Assembly: GCF_041956535.1 (NCBI RefSeq)
Contig: NW_027192197.1
Coordinates: forward strand, 73,829-137,828
Length of the DNA: 64,000 bases
Reading direction: 5' to 3'
Origin: Calcarisporiella thermophila CBS 279.70
Lineage: Eukaryota; Calcarisporiellomycota
The notes beneath the pieces are model-generated. The model saw only the letters and a list, made by a program, of their open reading frames with translations, made no database searches and was not told the DNA's origin. Below are positions 1-11,035 of this stretch, piece after piece. Made by a program: the position numbers and the translations under genes. Position 1 is the first letter of the stretch. Each line of letters opens with the position of its first letter.

Positions 1-1870
1 ACTTCTCATGTTATCCTTTGATATCCACAGTTAGTTGAGTTCCACCATTCCTTTACCTATTTGAGATGAAAGTCGATATGACCAACATATCATTTCGATC
101 TACGATATCACCCAAAGCTTTAACTTTGGCTTCCCTTTCACTTTATTGCTTATAATAATGTAACAATTGTATTTTAGAGTCTTCCTATACAATAAAGACT
201 CGGCATTGATCAAAAAAAAAATCTGGTTTCCACTCCTCAACTTTGGGAGTGTGGTTAGTTAGCAGCAAGTATTCTTTGGTTCTATCTAGATAGTATGAGC
301 TCAAATCTTTCTTTCCCCACTAGCACATCTGTGTCTGAATTCTCTGATATTCCATTTTTTGTCTTGTCATGTCTGGATACTCTAGATTACTATTTTTTCT
401 TGTACTGTCCGGATTAGCCTCTAGAACGGTCTCTGCAATTGGTTATAACCTGCACAGAATCATACGACCTTTGATTCATCATCATCGAGTAGCATCATTA
501 GGATACTCTACAATAAAGATCCAAAAAAAAGCTCTTCTTTTTCTTGAATCCAAGACGAGAATTTTTTCATTCAAAACGCCTAACTCCAATGCGTCTATAC
601 CGAATGTTCTAACCACATTACTTCTTTCTATCCTGTATTTAATGACTTAGCTTCTTCCTCCTTTCATCTTATATACTATTTTAGAGTTTTTTTTCTCGTT
701 TGTTTTTCTTTTTTTTTTTGAAATAGCATGAATGATATTCGCACTCTTTGCTATATCCCTCTCGTCCCACTTGACTCTCTTGTCTCTTCACAGTCTTATC
801 CCTTTTCATCATTTACTATCGAAAAGTACACTTTTAAATGAAGTTCTAACAAAAAACAACCCCTCCTAACCCCCTATTTTTGTTGGTAGCCATTGTGCCA
901 TCTCTCACATGATACTAACAGCATAATCTTTCTACTCTTCCATAAAGGTTTACTATCTTAACTCTTGTCTTTTTTATACAATTGATGGAATATGTTAAGA
1001 AGTTTTTCTGATTGTTTTGATTTAAGAAAATTTTGCCTTTTTGATTAGCAGTAACTTACAAAAACAATGAAAACAAGACACTAGTCCGATGCCTGGCAAA
1101 ATACTCGTGGTTTGACTTCGTAAATTTTGTTTTCTCCTAAGGATAATCGATAATGATCTCCAATTAACTTTCCACATGCTAATATCCTTCCTACAGTATA
1201 ATCTGAATCAAATCTTGAAAGCAACATCCAACCTTTGGTGGCCTTAGAGAAAATAAAGAAATAGCCAATCGTTCTGAAATATATGACGATTCATTATTCC
1301 TATCAGAAGCTTTAATGGCTCTTGCTGACCAAGGGGGGGCTCATTCTATCTGACAAAAAAGGTATTTATTCTATATATAGGTACGTTTCTTTAGCACTAA
1401 TTGGTTGTCAAGCAAATGAATCCCAAATCCTTGATCTCTCTCTTTTCCTCTGTAATGCCGTAATTGGATCCGACTTTGAGCTTAATTTCATATTCAGCAC
1501 TTTATACCAGTACTGGTAAATCTATATGAAGTACACGCACAAAAAAAAAGTATCATCCGTGCAACGTCTCCGTTAAACTCACAGCCGTTTATATTTTAAA
1601 GATTCTGGGTTTTCCACTCTTTCTATCCAGCATTTCATCTAGATTGTACCATATTGTCGTTTATTTTCTATTATCCTATACATTCTGCTCTCCGAGTTTA
1701 ATGGATTCCCAGATCATTTACGCGTAAATTGCATTCTTATTTCTCCCTTGGAACTCTTATTTCGTTTACTACTTACTATGTGTCCCAAACTAGTTCAGCT
1801 TAATTTGTAATTGCACCTACACTTATCGAGGATTTTCCTTTTCCTTCATTACCGCCTTCCAATATTTATT
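1..1870. other. AT-rich region without a supported gene
   Basis: The stretch is T/A-rich with many homopolymer runs and no ORF that matches a recognisable family. The longest ATG-led frame (369-650, 93 codons) begins with a signal-peptide-like stretch but continues as unstructured AT-rich translation with no recognisable family, so I do not call it. The last few hundred bases probably hold the promoter and leader of the RGS gene downstream. An in-frame TAA at 1808-1810 precedes that gene's frame. Confidence 0.6.
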
Positions 1871-3373
1871 ATGATCAACTGTACAACTGAAGAAAACGGC
1901 AATCTACCTGCATCTGCTTCTACCATCACACTTCTTAATTCTCAAGACCCCCCTCACTTTCCAACTAGTACTGCTCTTAACGCTTCTGAAGCACAGATGA
2001 ATCACCTTGCTCCTCAGCACGCTAGACAGATCCCTTTACCCGAACGTCTAACTCCTCTCTCCCTCTATCGCGTTAGTCCTTCGGATTTTCTACCTTTTTT
2101 TACATCCAATGAGGAATATCATCCACCATTACCCCCAGCCGATGATCTCCCCACGATAGAAGACGTGGTGACGGGTAAAACGCGCTCCCCTCTTTCGATT
2201 CAAGAATTTTCCGAATTCCTACAACAGCGAAATGCTGAGGACTACCTTGAATTTCTGCTTGCTATGGAGCGACACGAAGCGCTATGGCGTACTTTTCGAC
2301 AGCAAGATCGAAAGCGGCGCGAGCTGGAGCGAAGAAAGACAGAAAGCGAAAAATTTCCTTCCGTTATAGCCGGGATAGCTCCAAGTGGTGCAGAGGACGT
2401 AAAGTTGCTGGCACCACTGAAAATGGCATTGTCGACAGCGTCGTATCCAACAATCGGGGCCGCTTCGGTCTCATCGAAAGCGGAGAGTCACCCACTCTTT
2501 CCGGAACATTTGGGGCCGTTGAATGCGCAACCCACAAAAGAAGCGATGCAACATCAGCAGAAAATAAGTCAAGGGGATGCTTCTAGTAATCTTATTCAGC
2601 TGAACTCAGGAAAGGTCCGGGATATCTCACTAGATACTCACGAAGCATCTGAAATGTTTGCCGAACGCCCTCGCGAACCGGATGATGCAGATAAGACCCT
2701 GCGATTTGCCACGGCCGCTGCTGCGGTGGCAGCTGCTATCGACTTGGCGTCCACTACAGACGGCCAACCCATTACGGAGCGGGATGTGATGAGATCAGGA
2801 GTGCAGATATATGATCGCTTTTGCTCATCGCTTGGCACAAAGAGTCGCGCGGTTGCTCCAGAGCAAGACCAAATGATAATTCAAGAGTGGATTGAGGTGC
2901 ATCGCCGTGCCGATCCGGTGGTGTTTTCTTCCGCCAAAAAGCACGTATGCGATGTGTTGAATACATACTATTTCCCGACTTTCCTAGACCAACGCTGTTC
3001 AGCGAACGTGACTCGGCCTGTCGGCCGGTGTGTTCTTCTTCCACTTGGCGTCGTATTGCTGATCGGAGGGATTGCCCTTGAGATAGGAATCGTACTGGTG
3101 GGAGTCAATTCCAAGCTCCTTCGGCTGTGGTGTCTTCCTGCGGTTGTTCTTGGCTGGACTTTTATCCTCTCGGGAGTATTAGAAGTTTTTCCCCTCTTGG
3201 CCCTGCTTAAAGGATTCGAATATGGGGGGTTTCATTTCCGTCGGATACACGAGGCAAGCGTATTGAGATTTCATACGAGGCGCGCCATCTTCGTTACCGG
3301 CGTTTCACTCCTTCTTACAGTAGTGACGATGCTAATCTTTGTCCTGGGTCCTGGGTCACCCAATGTTTCTTAA
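1871..3373 (+). CDS. RGS-domain membrane protein, Rax1-like (500 aa)
   Basis: Single-exon gene. I start at the ATG at 1871, because the upstream part of the frame back to the TAA at 1808-1810 contains no other ATG. An RGS fold is split in two. The first half is near residues 105-140 (motif EFSEFLQQRNAEDYLEFLLA). The second is near 298-373 (VQIYDRFC...WIEVHR...VVFSSAKKHV...YFPTFL). A low-complexity, basic and acidic insert of about 150 residues separates them. Three hydrophobic segments follow near residues 386-412, 418-447 and 471-494. This order, N-terminal RGS then C-terminal membrane spans, is that of fungal Rax1, which marks bud sites and polarity at the cell surface in yeast. Family membership is inferred from layout and motifs. 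GAP activity on a G-alpha subunit is not shown. Confidence 0.8.
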   Translation: MINCTTEENGNLPASASTITLLNSQDPPHFPTSTALNASEAQMNHLAPQHARQIPLPERLTPLSLYRVSPSDFLPFFTSNEEYHPPLPPADDLPTIEDVVTGKTRSPLSIQEFSEFLQQRNAEDYLEFLLAMERHEALWRTFRQQDRKRRELERRKTESEKFPSVIAGIAPSGAEDVKLLAPLKMALSTASYPTIGAASVSSKAESHPLFPEHLGPLNAQPTKEAMQHQQKISQGDASSNLIQLNSGKVRDISLDTHEASEMFAERPREPDDADKTLRFATAAAAVAAAIDLASTTDGQPITERDVMRSGVQIYDRFCSSLGTKSRAVAPEQDQMIIQEWIEVHRRADPVVFSSAKKHVCDVLNTYYFPTFLDQRCSANVTRPVGRCVLLPLGVVLLIGGIALEIGIVLVGVNSKLLRLWCLPAVVLGWTFILSGVLEVFPLLALLKGFEYGGFHFRRIHEASVLRFHTRRAIFVTGVSLLLTVVTMLIFVLGPGSPNVS

Positions 3374-4747
3374 TCTAACCATGAGCTTCTGTTCATTGTA
3401 TCACCACGTTTTTTCGTTTTATTATCACTTTGTTCCTCTTTTAATTACCGTAGATTGTTTTTCATACCACTGTTATAGTCTTTAGCTAGCTATTTATTTA
3501 TTTATTTATATTCTCAACTAATATGTGATTGTTGTAGTATCACCCTTTTGACGCTATTTTTAATTTAAAAGATAAATATTATGTAACTTGCACGGACCGA
3601 CATTTTAATAATTCGAGTGCAATATATATGTATAAATGAGGGGACCCTAAACGATCATAATTATCCTTGCCTCTCAAGATATGCTTTGTCCCGACCATGG
3701 GAGTCAGTTAGTGTTCCATGGAGGCCACGACAGAGATTACATTTTCGACAAAAATTAGCATAAAGTAGAAAAAAATCACTATTGAATGCTTGAGGGTTAA
3801 TTGCCCATGGATTTAGAGATTGTGATTTGATATTCAAGTTTAGGGAGACAATAACTGTTAAGTGGCCTAAGTGTTAATAACTAATAAGTCAAGTTTTGGG
3901 TGATTTTCTTGCTCACAGTAAATATTTCGTGGCTAAAATAGTTTAGGGGGTTAAAACCAAATCACAAAAGGGGCGCTAGATTATATCATGCCGCAAAGGA
4001 CAGCTAAGAGTAGTCCGTGAAGATGGATAAAGAATGTCGGAGTCCATGAGAAATTCTGGATTGGGGAAGGGCAATAGAGTGTATGGGCTGGGGAAGGGCA
4101 ATAGAGCGTATGGGTTGGGGAAGTGATCATAGAAATGCAAAAAAAAAAGTTGCGAGAACAATAATTTGTCTATCTATTTTGCCTGATAGTGGCTACGCCA
4201 TAATTCTTTTGATGTGTTCAAAAAATAAAAAAAACTTTGTAAGAAAAAATATTCTTTTTCTTTGGTCATCATCCATTCTCTTTTGACTTCATATTTCTTC
4301 TTTTTCTCTTTCCTTTTTACTTGCAATTAGTTCCTTCTCATCGTCAAGGTAAGTTGTCAACATTCTTCCCCATTTCTGCCTCTCATCTGCATCAACCATC
4401 CTTGATGAGACATCATGGATTCAACATGCTCATTTTCCATCCAAGATGGATAATTCTCTTCTTGTGCTATTTTTCCCCCTCATTTTCCACCCCCCTTCTC
4501 ATCCATGCCCCTCATCTAGTTGGCGCTTAAATTTGCCGATTATTTTCCGTGCAGACGCTCTTTTCTGCATGTCCCCTTCCCCAATTTTAATTCTCAATCT
4601 AGCCTCACGTCAGTTTACGTGTCATCCAGATGAAACTAATTTTCATTTCTTCTCTCTCCCTTGTGCATATGATAGGGCCCTTTCAGTAGCAAAAAGTAAG
4701 AAAAAGTAGAAAAGAAAAGGACAACAAAATCGTAGTAAAAAAAAAAA
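3374..4747. other. Intergenic region with G-rich tandem repeat and pyrimidine-rich Rho1 promoter
   Basis: The RGS gene's 3' flank is T-rich. A 27-bp tandem repeat lies at 4062-4123 (listed separately). From about 4250 the DNA becomes strongly pyrimidine-rich on the + strand (runs of ctt, ttc, cccc), as is common in fungal promoters and leaders. It ends in an A-rich tract that runs directly into the Rho1 start codon. I see no coding frame. Confidence 0.6.
4062..4123. repeat. 27-bp tandem repeat, 2.3 copies
   Basis: Two full 27-bp units (4062-4088 and 4089-4115) differ at two positions, and a partial third unit (4116-4123) follows. Each unit begins tggggaaggg and ends gtatgggY. The G-runs are regularly spaced. 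It lies between the RGS and Rho1 genes, outside any coding frame. Confidence 0.85.
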
Positions 4748-5475
4748 ATGGCCGAACTTCGCCGGAAGCTTGTCATCGTAGGGGATGGTGCGTGTGGTAA
4801 GACCTGTTTATTGATCGTGTTTTCTAAAGGAACCTTCCCTGAGGTTTGTTTCCCGTCATTGTTTTTTGGTTTATCCTCCGGACTTATTGCTTCATTGTTG
4901 GCTATCATTCTAGTTTTATGTGCCCACTGTTTTCGAGAATTATGTTGCCGATGTTGAGGTTGATGGAAAACACGTCGAGCTCGCGCTTTGGGATACCGCG
5001 TAAGCTGGCCTTTTTTCTCCCCTCCTCCCTAACCATTCACCCAATAATGAATGTTCTGCTGATGGATAGTGGTCAAGAAGATTACGATCGACTCCGCCCG
5101 CTTTCTTACCCTGATTCGCACGTCATCCTGATCTGTTTTGCAATTGATTCCCCAGACTCACTCGATAACGTGCAAGAGAAATGGGTGTCTGAAGTGTTGC
5201 ATTTCTGCCCAAACCTGCCCATTTTGCTTGTCGGATGTAAAAAGGACTTGCGGTACGACCCTGCAGTGGTGGAGGAATTGCGGAAGACATCGCAGCGTCC
5301 GGTCACTCCTGAGGAGGGAATGTCGGTTGCGCAGAAAATCGGCGCGTACAAGTATCTAGAATGCTCTGCCAAGACCGGAGAGGGCGTGAGGGATGTGTTT
5401 GAACACGCGACTCGTGCCGCCCTGCTGGTGAAGCAGCGAGGGAGCAAAAATAAGAAAAAATGCACTCTCATGTAA
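4748..5475 (+). CDS. rho1: Rho1-type small GTPase (195 aa)
   Basis: Exons 4748-4843, 4914-4999 and 5070-5475. Membrane-anchored molecular switch for polarity, actin and cell-wall synthesis. Visible are the P-loop GDGACGKT, switch [13 protein letters not shown], switch [21 protein letters not shown], the base-specificity motifs CKKD and [10 protein letters not shown], the Rho insert region, a polybasic stretch (KNKKK) and a CaaX prenylation box, CTLM. The splice joins restore canonical Rho motifs on both sides. The first junction gives FPEFYVPTVF where most Rho proteins have FPEVYVPTVF, which is a small variation. Length is close to fungal Rho1 orthologues. The ATG is preceded by a run of adenines. 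The family is certain. Assignment to Rho1 rather than another Rho paralogue rests on overall similarity to Rho1/RhoA. Confidence 0.95.
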
Positions 5476-5811
5476 TTCTTTTTTTTTTCCCCCTCCTTCC
5501 CCCTTCTTTTATCTTTTATCTTTTCTACTTCTTCTCCTCCTCTGTTTTAAACCCTTATTATTCTTCTTCACTTTGATTTTGATCCATTTTCTTTCCTATT
5601 AGTTTTTCTACTAATAAATATATATATAACATACATTTACTCTGGTTTGCCAACGTGATCCTTTCAATTCTGTTTGTTCTTTGCATTGGGCATTGCTTTG
5701 CAGTTTTCTTTAACCATGGGGTGGTGTTTGCTTTGTAAAATGGGCTGGGTGATCCACCCTCCTTTTCCTTATACAACATCAACAACTAAGGCGGAAACTA
5801 CAAGAGCCTAT
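5476..5811. other. Convergent 3' intergenic region
   Basis: Short T- and CT-rich stretch between the 3' ends of Rho1 (+) and the sulfotransferase-like gene (-). It probably holds both transcript ends. An ATATATAT tract lies near 5620. No coding frame is supported. Confidence 0.6.
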
Positions 5812-6746
5812 CTACAGGATCTCCTTGAGCTTATCAAAGAAACGGATTTCCGGTTTGAAATAGAGCCCGGCGGCGACGGCTCCCAAAGCTATCACCGCTG
5901 ACCCCAAACCCCAGGTAAAGATAGTCACGGCCCGGTCTCGCTTTCTGATCAATGCCGTAAACTCTTTACGGTCATTCCTATTTGGGAATGGTTCGGCCGG
6001 TACCTCGACTCCCAGAAAGTCGCACAGCGGTTGCCAGCCTTGCTTTACCTAGACAAAAATATAAAGCGGTTGAGCCGAAGAATGATGGCGGGGCAATTGC
6101 CCCTGTCAAGAGGATGCAATAGTTACGTTGAATATCAAGAGTCTCTCCTGAGGAACATGTCGCTTTACCTCTTCGACATGCCTGTTATAAGCAGCAATAA
6201 CACCCTCCTTATCCAACCGTCCCCCCATATCGCGTTCTATAAAGTTGGTTACCCATCTGTTGCGCTGCCCCCCGGTACACAAGTTAAACAGCCATTCGCC
6301 AAAGGAGGGGTTCTGGTGGCGTAGCGCCAGCTGGAGAATGGTGTCCTTCATGCTGTCGTACCAAACCTCGGGCGAGTCGCGCACTGTCAATACCACCTTT
6401 GCCTCGGGATACTCAGCCATGAGCTGCTTGTAGAAGCTCACGGTGGGCCAGTCCACAGTGGAGTTGTGCCCTTCGAAGACAACGGACCAGTCGACGGGCT
6501 TGTTGTCATACGCGTCATTAAAAGTCTTGAAATGGTGATGCTTCGCCCGCACCATGTGGTAAGTGGGGCCAACCCCAAGAGCGTCGAGAGCGGTCATGAG
6601 CGAAAACGTGCCTGTGCGGCCTAACCTAGTGAAAATAACCAGCGATGCATTCAATCTTCGAATCGCAATAGCTCAGAAGAGTAGGCCACCGGCCTCCCTT
6701 ACCCGGCGCCTATGACCTTTAGGGAGACTTTATTATTCTTTTCCAT
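5812..6746 (-). CDS. Sulfotransferase-like P-loop protein with C-terminal membrane anchor (259 aa)
   Basis: Exons on the minus strand: 6746-6703, 6625-6127 and 6048-5812. The joins restore one frame throughout. The N-terminal phosphate-binding loop KVIGAGLGRTGTFSL is created by the first splice. It is typical of the Sulfotransfer_4 group (PF17784), which in fungi includes proteins labelled NAD-dependent epimerase or sulfotransferase. Other landmarks are VVLTVRDSPEVWYDSM in the middle and RLLIFNVKQGWQPLCDFLG near the C-terminus, again created by splicing. The last 40 residues hold a hydrophobic helix (TWGLGSAVIALGAVAAGLYF) near the end, suggesting tail-anchoring to an internal membrane. The substrate is unknown and sulfotransferase activity is not established for this subgroup. 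The gene is convergent with Rho1. Confidence 0.85.
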
Positions 6747-7889
6747 AGTATGGCTCGTTCCGGTTTGAATTTCTCCTCCATTTAGCTCCTCCGAATGTAT
6801 ATATATATATGGATCCAGCCTGCGGTTAAAATCCTAACCTCATTTATCCAATCCAAGTATCCCACTGCCCTCCATGACTCATATCAGTGGAGAGAACATA
6901 CGAATTTATTTTCACCGACTCAACCTTGGGGGTCCACCTTATGCACGCTGTGCCCCCCACAGCCAACAACCCTCTTGTGCTGTGTGGCATCCACACTTTG
7001 CTGGGAAAGGCCGAACTTGGCTCTAATATGCCTCCATACATACTCGTTGAGATATGAGGAGTTGCTAGGAGGGGATTTTCCGCCAAACCGGTCCGATTAA
7101 ATCATGCCGCTTCCTTGAGGCTTCTTCTCCCCCAAGGTTCCCCTCTCTCTTCCCGAAAGGTTCGGCTTGTGTGCGGCCCAATTTAGCGAGTTTATCCGTG
7201 AGCAAGCAGTGTGGCTGATCTGCGGCTTGAATATATCCGAGACTGCAGTATCGCTCAGCCTCGCATACCCGATCTGCCCGTACGCCTACTTCCTTCTAGC
7301 CTTGGCACCTTGGCTTCAAAAGGGTAAAATGCGTCTGGTAACTTAGAAAAGGGTCGGGGTAGTTTTGGTTGCTAGGTGAAATATCTTGAGCGAAAACAGT
7401 CCATACAATTCTCCCTATAGGCGCCATCACGGGGTATTAATCTCTCCAATTCTTGTCAGCATAATACACCTTTAGCTGCGGAGGTATGTTATAGGCTTAT
7501 GATTCCACTGGATGAGAGGATAACGTTCCCATTCTAATGAGTAGTAGTATTGAGATGGCTAACAGTATAGAAACCAGAGAGAAGGAAGAATGCAGCAAAG
7601 TCCACTCCGCATATAGCTTAGTTCTAGGTAAGTATAGAGGAATGGAGGAAGGAAAAGGTATAGCCGGATGAAGCGGAAAAACGAGGGAGGAGAGGGGAAA
7701 AAAAAAAAATACAACAGACTTCATGGTGCAGAGCTAAGCAGCGAAAGCAATTTTTCAAATAAAATTGAAGTCATGAATAAATTAAATAAAAGCAAAAGAG
7801 GAAAAAAAACGAAAGTGATATCCACAAATTATAAAAAAGTCCACGACAATGACAAAACAAGTAAAAAAATTATATAACCCTCAAGCAAG
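6747..7889. other. Unassigned intergenic region, partly GC-richer
   Basis: The stretch lies between the start of the sulfotransferase-like gene and the 3' end of the TBC gene. From about 6840 to 7480 it is visibly richer in G and C than neighbouring gaps. I can assign no ATG-led reading frame, tRNA or repeat. A minus-strand open frame at 6844-7086 lacks an ATG and matches nothing I recognise. The rest, 7500-7890, is purine-rich on the + strand and is probably the 3' flank of the TBC gene. Confidence 0.5.
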
Positions 7890-10696
7890 CTATTCAACTC
7901 CGAGCGCTTTCCTTAAGTCGTTCAGCTTCCTCTTTAAAGATTCACGCTCGTTCTCCGACTCAGCATACCGTACCCGCACATCGATGAGCATGGACTCCAT
8001 ATCCCCCAGCTGATTCTCGAGTGCAGAATTTCGGTGTACCAAATCTGCATTTTTGCGAGCAAACTCTTGGATTTCATTTCGGAATCCTTGCTCGAGCTCA
8101 GCCGGCTGTGACTCGACACGGCGATTGAGCTCATTCACCGTCTGCTGTAGCTCCTGGTTCTCCTCCTGGATGCGCGCGAGCTCCATCTTCGTGGAAATCA
8201 AGACATTTGCCAGCTCGCAGTGCTCTCGATTCAGTGTGGCGAGGCTTGCCTCTAGCCGCTTAACGTGGTTGGAGAGTTGATTGTTGGCTTGTCGTAGTGC
8301 CTCCAGTGCCTGGTTTTCTGTGGCGGCACGCTGTGAAGCAGCATGATAGGCTTTGGTGAGGCGGCTGAGATCTTTAGGCGTGATTTTGAAATTGTACGCT
8401 TCTTGCACCATTTCATTCGGATTCTAGCCGGAGAATTGACAGAGATGAGCCCCTCACATACAGGGTCTAGGATATTGGCAAAGAAAACCTACCTCGAACG
8501 CTTCGAACAACTCACCCTTTAGGAACTCCAGTAATTGCTCAAACTCCAGCCCTAAGATTTCATCCTCGCAACGCTTCATAGCCACGAGCACAAACCGGAA
8601 GATTGTGTCGACGCCTTCGGCAAGCACCACATCAAATATCCGGAACACGTAAGAGAGCGGGAGCTTGTAGGCGAACAAAGTCATGAACCACTGTGAGGCA
8701 TACATGGTTGGCTTGACCCCTTGGCGGGTAATATGACGATACACACGCGGCAAATGCTCCTCCATGAGATGTTCAAGCTGGAAGAGGCGAAGCTGAAGGC
8801 CATCCATTTGTGGGGTGAAATGGGATCTCAGGCCGTATTGCTTCATCAACCGAACTAGCAGGCAAAATGCCTCCTCCTCGGGCATCTACAGGCAATCAAA
8901 GGTACACGAAAATGGGGCGGAGCCAATAAATGAATCAAGGTCTGGCTTCCCGAATTCCAAGAGGGAATCTGTACTTACACAAAGGAGCAGAGGGCCAACG
9001 ATGAACCCAATTCCCTGGCAATAGCCGACCTCCTCGTCATAAATTGAGTATGTTCGGAGCACGTTGAATAAAGACCGTTGCCCGTGCCCATCTTCGTCCT
9101 TGAAAAACTCGTGACCCGGGAAGGTGCGGTTCAAATCCCTTGTTATCATCTTTTCATACGGGCTCTGTCGTTTCAATAAGTCTTTATATGTCATTTCTAG
9201 CTCCGGGTCCTTCGACCAAGCAAACAATTGCCAGATCATCCCGCGCAAGGTGGACGGAATACCGGCTTGTATGGCCTCCGAGAGTCTCTTGGGCTGTGAC
9301 TTTGCGATTGCTTTAAAATCGGAAATGACCAAACCCCAGAATTCTAAAAGGAGGGGAGGTGGTGTAAGAAGAGTCATTTGAAAAAGATAAAATTAGTTCC
9401 ATTCTCCAACCGACATACCCCAATCTATCTCCTCAAAGGATCCACGCTGGGAAGCCTCGATACGAGCTTGGTGGAAGCTCTTACGCACATTTTCGCGAGT
9501 GATCTGAGTAACGCGCCGGGCCGTAGGCACTTTCCGCAGTTCCCGATTTTGCGCCTCAAGCCGCGCCAACAACATATCATCACCTGAGCCGGTCGAGGTG
9601 AGGGAGGAAAAAGTGGACCGGATGGTGTCACTCGCGCGAGCAATAAAGGAGTCTTCGGCCTGCGCGTTTCGGTATTCCATCGTCGATTGGGACGATTCAT
9701 CCTCACCATTGGATTGGTCCCCACTCCAGCCCATTTCGTCTCGAGGACTCTCGTCCACGTACTCCTGTGGGCTTTCGTCGACATAATCTTGGGGACTGTC
9801 GTCTACATAGGTCTCATCCTCTCTGCCCTCGTGCAGACTCATCCGGTGAAGTGCTTCGGAGAAATTCATCTGGGAGTTAGGCGATTTTAGCGCAGCGATA
9901 ACATCGGTGCCTTCAAGTCCAAAAAACTCGTCTCGACCTGCACGCTGTGGCAAGGATTCATTATTGGAGTTTGATTCATCCTCCTCCTCTTGCTGCTGCT
10001 GATCAGTGGCAAGGGACCCGCCCTCACCTTGAAAGGAAACGTGCTCAATGCCATTCACATAATGGTGATTCCTTTCTTCCCATTGATTTTCATCGTTCAT
10101 TGTTTCGTTTTGTTCTACTTCATGCCACTCTTCCTCTTCCTCCTCTGGTAATTCAACGTTGCCATTTTTACTAGAGGTCTCGTCCATAGTTCCGTTCGCC
10201 TTAATCTCGCTGGTGGGTTCTATTGGTTCTACTATAATATCGTTTTGTTTATACAATCCAATTGCCGTTGAATCTGTTGCACACTTACCAGTATCTATTT
10301 GGTCTGAGTTCGATTCTTTTTTCTCATGGATATCTGCAGAGGATGACTCCAAAGTGGAGGCGTTCGCTTCAACTATTGAATCTTCTTTTGGTTCTTCTGC
10401 AATTACTCCAGGCTCTTCTTTCACAGGCTCACTAGACGATTCTTTCTGTTCGACTTCTTTTTCGGGTCCTCTTTCATCCTCTTTCTTATCCTCTGCTTCA
10501 ACTTCCTTTTCTTCAGCGTCCTTTTGCTCCTTTTTCTTGCCCTTTTTCTTCTTCTTTTTCCTCCATCTTCTGTCTCATCTTTGGCGATTTTCTCCTCCTC
10601 TGCCTTCTTAATTGGCTTCTCCATCACAGCTTCTTTCTCTTTCAGTTCACCATCTTTGGATTCGGCCTTAATGGGATTTGCTGCGTCGGCACTCAT
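7890..10696 (-). CDS. TBC-domain RabGAP, Gyp5-like, with an apparent frameshift (about 856 aa)
   Basis: Exons on the minus strand: 10696-9419, 9343-8979, 8885-8493 and 8423-7890. The N-terminal 425 residues are charged and disordered (Lys-rich, then Glu-rich), with a tandem YVDESPQ-like repeat. The TBC domain follows, with the start motif SFEEIDWEFWGL created by splicing, the catalytic arginine in ITRDLNR and the glutamine finger in VGYCQG. A C-terminal coiled coil fills the last exon (about 175 residues). This layout is that of yeast Gyp5/Gyl1 and animal EVI5, GAPs for Ypt/Rab GTPases in secretion. The first exon needs one extra base in an A5 run (minus strand, 10555-10559) to join its two open frames. 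The exon phase at 9419 also demands it. A sequencing indel is most likely, but true inactivation is possible. Confidence 0.88.
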
Positions 10697-10983
10697 CTCT
10701 TAGGCGATTATGTTATTGTATGTGTAGTGAAGAGTATCAATGGATCGGCGACAATCGCGCCTGCTATGTCAATGAATTCTCAATCGCCGGGATCGACAAG
10801 TAGAGATGAGATAGGAAAGTAGCGCAGGAGAATTGGCGAGATATAATAAGAAAAATAAGTCTTATTAGGATGGCGGGGATATCACAGATACCATACAATA
10901 TTAGGGATGGGACAATGGTTTTCAGCTAATGATTAATGGAGGCCATTAACCTGATTATTGAAGAGGAGAACAAATAAAGACTT

Positions 10984-10999
10984 AAGGAAAATTTTCCTT
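10984..10999. promoter_or_regulatory. Perfect 16-bp palindrome (AAGGAAAATTTTCCTT)
   Basis: The sequence is its own reverse complement over all 16 bases. It lies 28 bp upstream of a canonical TATA box on the + strand and about 290 bp upstream of the TBC gene start on the minus strand. It could bind a dimeric transcription factor. Function is inferred only from symmetry and position. Confidence 0.5.
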
Positions 11000-11027
11000 C
11001 CTCCTTCCTCAAAGCCCCCTAGCCCTC

Positions 11028-11035
11028 TATAAAAG
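11028..11035 (+). promoter_or_regulatory. TATA box candidate (TATAAAAG)
   Basis: Canonical TATAAAAG on the + strand, pointing right into a region where I find no gene. Read on the other strand it could serve the TBC gene, but that start is about 330 bp away. See the finding on a possible unannotated transcript. Confidence 0.4.

Noticed and set aside
369-650. 93-codon ATG-led frame with signal-peptide-like start
   Set aside because: The hydrophobic start looks like a secretion signal, but the rest is AT-rich translation with no family, no cysteines and no splice context. Chance is the simplest explanation.
1811-1870. Upstream extension of the RGS protein
   Set aside because: The extended frame starts at TTG. 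A eukaryotic start should be ATG, and the first is at 1871.
6844-7086. 80-codon open frame on the minus strand
   Set aside because: It has no ATG start and no family match, so it is kept only as part of the unexplained block.
10421-10696. Intron instead of a frameshift in the TBC gene
   Set aside because: I tried GT donors in this stretch (for example gtgaac) with nearby AG acceptors. None restores the downstream frame, while a single base in the A-run does and also fixes the phase at the next intron.
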